This document shows positions 1-4,594 of a stretch of DNA of 5,198 bases, one piece after another (within the stretch, counting starts at the first letter, position 1; every line of letters starts with the position of its first letter). A model generated the notes under the pieces. The model had not been told where the DNA came from and did not search any database. It saw only the letters and a program-made list of their open reading frames with translations. This DNA comes from Phycisphaerales bacterium (lineage in GTDB: Bacteria; Planctomycetota; Phycisphaerae; Phycisphaerales; SM1A02): assembly GCA_007125255.1 (NCBI GenBank), contig SLDM01000184.1, positions 1 to 5,198 on the forward strand, written 5' to 3'. Both the position numbers and the translations under genes were made by a program.

Positions 1-11
1 GGAGCAGTACG

Positions 12-377
12 ATGCACACCTGCGCGAACATGACGTATCGGCGGAACGGCTTTACGCTGATCGAGATCCTGATCGTGGTGGTCATCCTCGGCATTCTCGC
101 CGGGATCGTGATCGGACAGTTCCAGACCACGACCGCCTCGTCGCGGGAGAACGCGGCGAAATCCTCGCTCAACGTGGTGCGCTCCCAGATCGAGTTGTAC
201 CGATACTCCCACGGCACGCCGACCAGTGTCGACATCCTGGTGAACAACGGCAACCTGGCGAGTACGCCCATCCCGCCGGAGGGCTTCCAGTACGTCTACG
301 ACAGCGATACCGGACGGTTTGCCGTGGAATGCACCGCGCAGAACCCCCAATGTCCGGACGATATTGATCAGTGGTAA
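12..377 (+). CDS. gspG: GspG-like type II secretion pseudopilin
   Basis: This is a prepilin-class protein of 121 aa, probably the major pseudopilin of a T2SS-like filament. A short basic leader (residues 1-13, ending RRNG) precedes the class III cleavage motif G13/F14-TLIE. Phe would be the methylated first mature residue and Glu18 the conserved Glu+5. The hydrophobic helix runs from about residue 14 to 36. After it comes an amphipathic stretch and the 'SQIELYRYSHG' segment, typical of the GspG helix that ends in a loop. The mature chain of about 108 residues is shorter than usual for GspG. I do not see the usual DPWG/calcium-site tail; the C-terminus instead carries C107 and C114. The start at 12 is preferred because GGAG lies at 1-4 with 7-nt spacing. 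The ATG at 30 would give a 7-residue leader but has no ribosome binding site. It is first in the visible gene order. Membership of the pseudopilin family is secure; the exact subclass (G versus another minor subunit) is less so. Confidence 0.88.
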   Translation: MHTCANMTYRRNGFTLIEILIVVVILGILAGIVIGQFQTTTASSRENAAKSSLNVVRSQIELYRYSHGTPTSVDILVNNGNLASTPIPPEGFQYVYDSDTGRFAVECTAQNPQCPDDIDQW

Positions 378-382
378 CACTG
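369..382 (+). other. Stem-loop with GTAA (GNRA-type) loop over the gspG stop codon
   Basis: CAGTG (369-373) pairs perfectly with CACTG (378-382) across a GTAA loop. In RNA this is a GUAA tetraloop of the stable GNRA class, and it contains the UAA stop of the first gene. The stem can extend past one T-T mismatch (368/383) with A367-T384 and G366-C385. No T-run follows, so it is not a standard intrinsic terminator. A role in mRNA 3'-end protection or in uncoupling the downstream gene is inference. Confidence 0.45.
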
Positions 383-388
383 TTCGCA

Positions 389-409
389 CGGCGGCCGCGC
401 GGGTCGCCG
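389..409 (+). other. GC-rich stem-loop in the gap after gspG, possible attenuator
   Basis: The left arm 389-396 (CGGCGGCC) pairs with 402-409 (GGTCGCCG) over a 5-nt loop: eight pairs, seven Watson-Crick and one G-T wobble. It sits 12 nt after the stop codon and directly follows the GTAA hairpin at 369-382. The sequence after it (ACCTTCACTC) has only a poor T content, so full intrinsic termination is unlikely. Partial termination, or a block to 3' exonuclease that keeps more of the gspG transcript than of downstream mRNA, is a reasonable inference for a major filament subunit. Confidence 0.45.
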
Positions 410-429
410 ACCTTCACTCACGAAAGACC

Positions 430-435
430 AGGGGG
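430..435 (+). promoter_or_regulatory. Ribosome binding site that decides the start at 445
   Basis: AGGGGG lies 9 nt upstream of the ATG at 445. It is the best Shine-Dalgarno match before any candidate start in this frame. The ATG at 475 has none, and the ATG at 520 has only a GC-rich run (503-509) with 10-nt spacing that lacks a proper AGG core. The farther upstream ATG at 319 would lie inside the preceding gene. Confidence 0.5.
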
Positions 436-444
436 CACGCCCGC

Positions 445-1143
445 ATGTTCTGTGACCACGACCGTCATCAGCCCATGCTCAGAAGCACGTCACTCCCGCA
501 ACGGCGGGGCGCGTCAACGATGACCGGTCTGCTGATGACACTCGGCTTGCTCGGGACCCTGACCGTGGCGGCGTTTGTCGTTCATCCCATGGCGACACAG
601 GCCCGCGGTCAGGCGCTACCCGCGGTTCAGCCGGCCACGCACGCCCGGCACCAGCAGATCATCGAATCACTCGCGCAGCTGGTCGCCCGGAGCTACGAAC
701 TGGTCGCCGTGCACCAGCGCGGGGTCGGTCCCTACGTGGAACTCGTGCTTCGCGCGACCGGCGAAGAGTCCGACCGGGTGCGGCCGGAAGAGATTCTGCT
801 GCTCAGTCACAGCGAGATTCTCCAGACGATCACGCTCTACCACCTGAACGAGACCATTGCGGGCTCACCCGGAGCATCCGCGATCAAGCCGCCATTCTCC
901 TCGCTTTCCTACCCCGCGCTGCGCGCCGCGACCTTTCCGCCCACCTGGCGGTCGGACCCGGCGGTTGTCTCCCGTGTTCTGGCCACCGGAATATCGGACA
1001 TGCAGGCGCGACTGATTCCCGACAACGGATCCCGTTCCCATCTCTGGATCGAGCTTACGTGGGATGGCGAAACGGCCGATGTCACCGATCAGGCATCGGT
1101 ACTCGTCGAGTTGAACGCGACCGGTCGCCGGCAACTGGAGTGA
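445..1143 (+). CDS. Membrane-anchored protein, possible divergent GspJ/GspK-like minor pseudopilin
   Basis: The protein is 232 aa from the ATG at 445. Residues 1-22 are hydrophilic and end in QRRG. A hydrophobic segment follows at about 26-46 (TGLLMTLGLLGTLTVAAFVV). Length, basic end and Gly placement resemble a prepilin leader, but the canonical FTLIE is absent: after G22 the chain reads ASTMT, with Thr where Glu+5 should be. The rest, about 47-232, is a soluble, presumably periplasmic domain. Its C-terminal part (ISDMQARLI, then LWIELTWDGE, then QASVLVEL) loosely follows the GspJ/PilW pattern of a strand, a W-containing strand and a closing strand. The position between GspG- and GspH-like genes supports a minor-pseudopilin role. 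GspK is, as I recall, a pseudopilin class lacking Glu+5, so its absence is not fatal. It could equally be a plain bitopic membrane protein. The reading frame is well supported; the function is inference. Confidence 0.72.
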   Translation: MFCDHDRHQPMLRSTSLPQRRGASTMTGLLMTLGLLGTLTVAAFVVHPMATQARGQALPAVQPATHARHQQIIESLAQLVARSYELVAVHQRGVGPYVELVLRATGEESDRVRPEEILLLSHSEILQTITLYHLNETIAGSPGASAIKPPFSSLSYPALRAATFPPTWRSDPAVVSRVLATGISDMQARLIPDNGSRSHLWIELTWDGETADVTDQASVLVELNATGRRQLE

Positions 1144-1148
1144 TCACG

Positions 1149-1436
1149 ATGCGCCAAGGTCGATATCTCAACATCATTCTTACCGTCAACGCGATCCTTC
1201 TGGCCGCGCTGATCTGGGTTCAGATCACCGATCGGCCGGCGATGGTTGAAACCGCCGTCGCACAATCGACGCCGCGCCATGAAGGCATTCCCAACGCGGC
1301 GGATCAGCGTTTGCGCATGATCGAAGCGCTGCGCGACATCAACCGCCGTCTCGATCGGGTCGAGCGGCGCCTGGAAACCGGCGAGATCCGTGTGCGGGTG
1401 ATGAATCCCGAAGACATTCGTCCCGCGACGGAATGA
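1149..1436 (+). CDS. Small membrane-anchored coiled-coil protein, function unknown
   Basis: I do not recognise a named family. The 95-aa product has a short basic N-terminus (MRQGRY), one hydrophobic segment at 7-24, and AVAQS at 36-40. The last could mark signal-peptide cleavage after A38, so the protein may be either membrane-anchored or secreted. Residues 57-75 can form a short, highly charged coiled coil, with L61, I64, L68, V71 and L75 at a/d positions and many Arg/Glu pairs between them. An extended polar tail (79-95) follows. The start at 1149 is chosen because GGAG at 1137-1140, inside the end of the previous gene, lies 8 nt upstream. Only 5 bp separate the two genes, so they are very likely cotranslated. 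The GspH-like gene follows after 30 bp. Placement among pseudopilin genes suggests a lineage-specific accessory part or assembly factor of the same machine, which is inference only. Confidence 0.78.
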   Translation: MRQGRYLNIILTVNAILLAALIWVQITDRPAMVETAVAQSTPRHEGIPNAADQRLRMIEALRDINRRLDRVERRLETGEIRVRVMNPEDIRPATE

Positions 1437-1450
1437 TCGGGGGCGGTCTC

Positions 1451-1460
1451 GGAGGAGGAG
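1451..1460 (+). promoter_or_regulatory. Strong purine-rich ribosome binding site of the GspH-like gene
   Basis: GGAGGAGGAG ends 6 nt before the ATG at 1467. It contains three overlapping GGAG cores and is the strongest site in the left half. It fixes the start of the GspH-like gene and hints that this subunit is translated independently of the gene before it. Confidence 0.65.
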
Positions 1461-1466
1461 CATCTC

Positions 1467-2039
1467 ATGCGCTCACATCTGCATCACCGGCAGAGCCGGC
1501 ATCGTTGTGGTTACACGCTGATCGAACTGTTGATCGTGGTCGGCCTGCTGGGCCTGGCCGCCTCGGTCCTGATCCCGTACATGGTCGGCCGTTCCGGTCT
1601 GGAAACACAGTCGGCCGTGCGCCACGTGATCGCTGATATCAGCTTCGCCCAGGCCGACGCCATCTCTCACCAGGAATACCGCCGCGTCTACTTCTTCGAG
1701 GATGGCCGCGGCTACTGCATCATCCGTGTCGGGTCGAACTTCGATGCGGAGTTCGATCCGGACACCGCGGACTATGTCTACGACCCGTTGGGTCAGTTGG
1801 GCAAGTACATCGTCGACTTCGCGGCGGACAAGCGCTACGAGCACGTCTCCATTCAGAGCGCCAACTTCGATAACAACCAGCGATACCTCACCTTCGATCA
1901 GACCGGGGGCACCGTCATGACCGGCGGCACGCCCGGAACCGGTGGCAGCATCATCGTGCACTCCGACGAAGTCAGTTACCGCATCGATGTCGAGCCGTTT
2001 ACCGGACAGATGCGCGTGACCCGGCTCGTCACGGAATGA
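1467..2039 (+). CDS. gspH: GspH-like type II secretion pseudopilin
   Basis: This 190-aa prepilin-type protein is probably a minor pseudopilin placed at the filament tip. The leader of 15 residues is rich in His and Arg and ends in CG. The cleavage motif is G15/Y16-TLIE, with Tyr instead of Phe at +1 and E20 as Glu+5. The hydrophobic helix spans about 16-37. It continues into 'VRHVIADISFAQADAISHQE' (about 51-70), the helix-to-strand pattern of GspH/FimT proteins. The rest is a beta-rich domain with 'YLTFDQTG' and a closing 'YRIDVEPFTGQMRV', matching the usual FD..G and V.P.TG elements of that fold. A strong ribosome binding site at 1451-1460 sets the start. The next gene lies 127 bp downstream, so it closes the pseudopilin half. 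The prepilin assignment is certain; GspH rather than another minor subunit is likely. Confidence 0.87.
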   Translation: MRSHLHHRQSRHRCGYTLIELLIVVGLLGLAASVLIPYMVGRSGLETQSAVRHVIADISFAQADAISHQEYRRVYFFEDGRGYCIIRVGSNFDAEFDPDTADYVYDPLGQLGKYIVDFAADKRYEHVSIQSANFDNNQRYLTFDQTGGTVMTGGTPGTGGSIIVHSDEVSYRIDVEPFTGQMRVTRLVTE

Positions 2040-2070
2040 GCCGGCGCGTTGGCGCGGTGAGATGAACTGG

Positions 2071-2111
2071 TCCGGTTATTCCGGCAGCGTTGGGGACTCC
2101 GGAATCTCCGG
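2071..2111 (+). repeat. Four TCCGG pentamers phased at 9 and 18 nt
   Basis: TCCGG occurs at 2071, 2080, 2098 and 2107, so the spacings are 9, 18 and 9 nt. All copies are in the same reading phase and would encode Ser-Gly in a possible 17-codon frame (2062-2115). Because CCGG is self-complementary, the copies also create the short inverted repeats of this gap. In GC-rich DNA this may be chance. Confidence 0.4.
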
Positions 2112-2154
2112 CTGAAGCGGACGCGCCGGATGTCCGATCAGGTGCAGAGCAGAG

Positions 2155-2160
2155 AAGGAG
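2155..2160 (+). promoter_or_regulatory. Ribosome binding site supporting the GTG start of pilM
   Basis: AAGGAG lies 6 nt upstream of the GTG at 2167. It decides this non-ATG start: no ATG, GTG or TTG occurs in frame between the upstream in-frame stop at 2113-2115 and 2167, and the conserved PilM N-terminal motif begins only about 13 codons later. Confidence 0.75.
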
Positions 2161-2166
2161 CCACTC

Positions 2167-3330
2167 GTGTTCAGAGGCAGATTCTCATCATCATACGGTG
2201 CGCTGGGTATCGACATCGGTTCTCGTGTCGTCAAGATGCTGCAGTTGCGCGAGCGATCGGGCGAGTTGGCAGTCGTCGGGGCCGCTAGCGAACCGATCCC
2301 GCTTGATGCGGAGGGGAAGCCGGACGGCGAGGCGCTCTCACAGCGTCTCCGGCGGACGTTCGTCTCCGGCGGATTCTTCGGTCGTCGCTGTGTCGTGAGT
2401 CTCCCCCGATCGGAAGTCTGTCTGCAGTCGATTCGCCTGCCCAGCATGCCCGACGGGGAACTGCTTGACGCCGCCAAGTGGGAGGCCGCGCAACGATTCG
2501 AGTTTGATCGTGAAGCCATGGAAGTCAGCGTGCTGCGGACCGGGGCGACCACTCGAAGTGGCGAGTTGCGGGAAGAAGTGCTTCTCATCGCCGCATCCCA
2601 TGCGGTCATCTACCGCTACCTCAGGCCGGTCGTGGATGCCGGCCTTCGTCCCATGGCAGTCGATGTGGACTTCTGCGCCGCGGCACGAATCTTCAGTCGG
2701 CAGTTCCGGCGGGAGAGCGACCGCGATCAGGTGCGCGTCGTCCTCGAGATCGGAGAAAGCGGCGCGACGGTGATCATTCTGCGCGGTGATCAGATTGCCT
2801 TCTGCAAGTCCGTTGGCGGGGGCGGCCGGGAACTGAACCAGGCCGTCGCCGAGCATCTGCAGATTGCAACCAAGGCATCTGAAGAGCTGCGAGCGTCGCG
2901 TCTGATCGCGGCCCGCCAGGGTCGCAGCGCCGGTGGCGCTCACCATGATGACAAGACGGATCGGGCCGTCTTCGAGGCCGTGCGCCCGATCCTGGGTGAC
3001 CTGGTCAAGGAGGTCACCTTGTGTCTGCGCTACTACGGCGTGACCTTTCGCGGACATCCGCCGTTCCAGTTGATACTCGCAGGCGGGGACGGACAGGAAC
3101 CCAACCTTGATCAGATGCTGCACGAAGGATGCAAGCTTCCCGTCGTGCATGATGATCAGCTCACCACGCTGCAATCACTGACCGGCCAGATCGGGGAGAT
3201 ATTCGGTCGTGATCCCGGGCCTCCCGGCTGCTGGGCGGTGGCCGCGGGTCTGAGTCTGCGCGGCCTCTCCGACGCCCGTCAATCGTTGACGATTCACCAG
3301 GAACCGGCTGCACGAAGGGGGGCCGCATGA
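2167..3330 (+). CDS. pilM: PilM, actin-like ATP-binding protein of the filament assembly platform
   Basis: PilM is a cytoplasmic protein of the actin/FtsA fold that binds ATP and the N-terminal tail of PilN; it corresponds to the cytoplasmic half of GspL. This copy has 387 residues, slightly longer than the usual 350 or so. The phosphate-1 motif is GIDIGSRVVK (14-23, D16). An FtsA-like subdomain follows, with LPSMPDGELLDAAKWEAAQRFEF at about 91-113. The second phosphate loop is LEIGESGAT (193-201), leading into 'FCKSVGGGGREL' (212-223). The adenosine motif is LAGGD (304-308). The usual Asp of phosphate-2 is Glu194 here. A hydrophilic loop rich in Gly, His and Asp at about 252-265 looks like an insertion. 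Translation starts at GTG with a good AAGGAG site 6 nt upstream. The stop overlaps the pilN start by 4 bp (ATGA). Confidence 0.94.
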   Translation: MFRGRFSSSYGALGIDIGSRVVKMLQLRERSGELAVVGAASEPIPLDAEGKPDGEALSQRLRRTFVSGGFFGRRCVVSLPRSEVCLQSIRLPSMPDGELLDAAKWEAAQRFEFDREAMEVSVLRTGATTRSGELREEVLLIAASHAVIYRYLRPVVDAGLRPMAVDVDFCAAARIFSRQFRRESDRDQVRVVLEIGESGATVIILRGDQIAFCKSVGGGGRELNQAVAEHLQIATKASEELRASRLIAARQGRSAGGAHHDDKTDRAVFEAVRPILGDLVKEVTLCLRYYGVTFRGHPPFQLILAGGDGQEPNLDQMLHEGCKLPVVHDDQLTTLQSLTGQIGEIFGRDPGPPGCWAVAAGLSLRGLSDARQSLTIHQEPAARRGAA

Positions 3331-3995
3331 ACCAGCAACCCATCGATCTGCTTCCCCGCGATATCCGCGAGAAGTGTCAGGCCGGTCTCCGGACGGGTCG
3401 TTACGTCGCCGCCGTCATGGCGGGTGTGCTGGTGACGACGATTCTGGCGACCCACGCCCGCTTCGACGACGCGCGGACCCAGGAGCGTTACGCGGAGGTG
3501 AAGGAGCACGCCGATCTCGTCATCCAGATGGAGGAACGGACCGTCCATCTGCAGAAGGCGCTGGATGAAACGAACGAGTTCATCGAGCTGCAGCGGAAGA
3601 TCGCGTTCCCCGTCGATGCAAGTCTTCTGCTCGCAACATTGATCAACCACCTGCCGGACGGCATGACGCTGGAGCGGATTGACTTTGACGCGAATCCGCG
3701 CCGCCAGGGACGGACAGCGCGCAATCGATCGCGCGATGCGGATCAGGCCCCGCCGCGATTGCTGCACGGAGAACTTTCCGGCTTTGCCATCTCTGACGAT
3801 TCCATTGCGGAGCTCGTCAATCGCCTGCAGAAGCTGGAACCGTTCCGGGAGATCAGTCTTGACTTCAGCCGCACCCGCATGGTGCGGAACGTGTCGGCGC
3901 GTGAGTTCCGTATCAGTTTCCGGGTTCCCTTCGACCGGCCCTACACGGTGGAAATCGCGGATGCCGGTCCGGCCGGCGGAGGTGCGGTGCAATGA
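3327..3995 (+). CDS. pilN: PilN, bitopic inner-membrane platform protein
   Basis: PilN connects cytoplasmic PilM to periplasmic PilO. The 222-aa product opens with PIDLLPRDIR (5-14), the short cytoplasmic motif (usually INLLP) that inserts into PilM. One transmembrane helix spans about 26-42. A charged helical stretch with coiled-coil character covers about 45-92. The periplasmic alpha/beta domain then begins at 'LLLATLINHLPDGMTLERIDF' (100-120) and resumes at 'LHGELSGFAISDDSIAELV' (146-164), the typical pattern of this family. Between these lies an Arg-rich hydrophilic loop (about 124-144), longer than I would expect in a beta-hairpin turn. The ATG overlaps the pilM stop as ATGA, and AGGGGGG at 3316-3322 provides a ribosome binding site. 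The next gene again overlaps by ATGA. Family assignment is firm. Confidence 0.92.
   Translation: MNQQPIDLLPRDIREKCQAGLRTGRYVAAVMAGVLVTTILATHARFDDARTQERYAEVKEHADLVIQMEERTVHLQKALDETNEFIELQRKIAFPVDASLLLATLINHLPDGMTLERIDFDANPRRQGRTARNRSRDADQAPPRLLHGELSGFAISDDSIAELVNRLQKLEPFREISLDFSRTRMVRNVSAREFRISFRVPFDRPYTVEIADAGPAGGGAVQ
3978..3984 (+). promoter_or_regulatory. Ribosome binding site inside pilN that selects the pilO start
   Basis: GGAGGTG lies 7 nt before the ATG at 3992 and 10 nt before the ATG at 3995. The first of the two adjacent start codons is therefore favoured. The site lies in the last codons of pilN, so pilO initiation is tied to translation of pilN. Confidence 0.6.
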
Positions 3996-4594
3996 TGCAG
4001 GATCAGAAGCACATTGGTCTCGCCATCGGCGCGTTCTTCGGTGTGGTGCTCGTCGGCTCACTGCTTCTGGTGTGGCCGACCCGCTCGGCCACGAAGGAAC
4101 TGCGCGTCGAGATCGCCGGCCTGGAAGCGAAGATGGAAGCCATGGACCGCGTGACCGAGCATACGCGACTTCTCGGCGAAGAGTTGCAGCAGGCGCAGGA
4201 CTACGTCAATCAGGATCTCAAGCGCATCCCCGGCTCACCGGATATCGCGGACCTGATGCGGCGGCTTTCGCTTCGCGTCGATGGAATCACCGTCTGGGAT
4301 CAGACCTTCACTGCGGGCAGTCAGCACCCCGCGCTCGAAGTCAGCGGCCAGGATGACAAGAAGCAGGAAGAGATCTGGACCAAGGCGATGCCCCTGAACA
4401 TCGATATGCAGGCCACCTTCGAGTCGGTGTTTGCGGTGATGCAGGCCGCGGAAAGCATGGACCGTCTTGTTCGAATCATGTCGGTCCGCCTGAACATTGA
4501 CCAGGAACGACTGAACCAGCACCAGGAGCCGATCGTGACCGCGACCGTTGGACTGGATGCGATCTTTGAATCAGCGGAGGGCGATGGGCGATGA
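3992..4594 (+). CDS. pilO: PilO-like inner-membrane platform protein
   Basis: PilO (counterpart of GspM) forms a heterodimer with PilN and helps set the geometry of the inner-membrane frame. The 200-aa product has a very short cytoplasmic tail (MMQDQKH), one transmembrane helix at 8-28, and a long charged helix at about 32-80 (with 'ATKELRVEIAGLEAKMEAMD') able to form a coiled coil. A periplasmic ferredoxin-like domain covers about 80-195. In it 'LPLNIDMQATFESVFAVMQ'-type text (here MPLNIDMQATFESVFAVMQA, about 133-152) and 'VRIMSVRLN' match the strand-helix-strand pattern of PilO. Assignment rests on this layout plus position after pilM and pilN, since sequence conservation in the family is low. 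The start is the first of two adjacent ATGs, preferred for its spacing from GGAGGTG. Its stop overlaps the following start as ATGA. Confidence 0.86.
   Translation: MMQDQKHIGLAIGAFFGVVLVGSLLLVWPTRSATKELRVEIAGLEAKMEAMDRVTEHTRLLGEELQQAQDYVNQDLKRIPGSPDIADLMRRLSLRVDGITVWDQTFTAGSQHPALEVSGQDDKKQEEIWTKAMPLNIDMQATFESVFAVMQAAESMDRLVRIMSVRLNIDQERLNQHQEPIVTATVGLDAIFESAEGDGR

Larger units (their letters stand above)
2040..2166 (+). promoter_or_regulatory. Longest intergenic gap, between pseudopilin genes and the platform operon
   Basis: This 127-bp stretch separates the loosely spaced pseudopilin genes from the tightly overlapping pilM operon. It holds CCGGA/TCCGG (2099-2103 and 2107-2111, 3-nt loop), and CGGAC/GTCCG (2118-2122 and 2132-2136, 9-nt loop) just before the pilM ribosome binding site. 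A longer imperfect fold of 2085-2114 competes with the first of these. None is followed by a T-run, so no standard terminator is visible. I could not identify a convincing -35/-10 promoter pair. An internal promoter or a leader-type control region here is inference from the spacing. Confidence 0.35.

Noticed and set aside
319..444. Upstream extension of the 445 gene to an ATG at 319
   Set aside because: It would overlap the first pseudopilin gene by 59 bp, run through both hairpins of the gap, and add an Arg-rich stretch ahead of the leader; the ribosome binding site at 430-435 supports the start at 445.
1059..1148. Upstream extension of the small coiled-coil gene to an ATG at 1059
   Set aside because: The extension lies inside the preceding gene and is Arg/Gly-rich; the ATG at 1149 has GGAG 8 nt upstream and begins directly with a normal membrane-anchor N-terminus.
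1473..1961. Minus-strand open frame of 162 codons opposite the GspH-like gene
   Set aside because: Lies wholly within a convincing pseudopilin gene, and its Asp/Val/Ala-rich sequence is what the reverse complement of that gene would yield.
2045..2056. CGCG-TTGG-CGCG inverted repeat just after the GspH-like stop, considered as a terminator
   Set aside because: The stem is only 4 bp, does not extend, and is not followed by a T-run.
2338..3174. Minus-strand open frame of 278 codons opposite pilM
   Set aside because: Fully inside pilM, which has clear family motifs on the plus strand; the antisense product shows no coherent fold pattern and no good ribosome binding site was noted.
3294..4061. 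Minus-strand open frame of 255 codons opposite pilN
   Set aside because: Antisense shadow of pilN and the pilO start; composition is Arg/His-rich and unlike the real genes.
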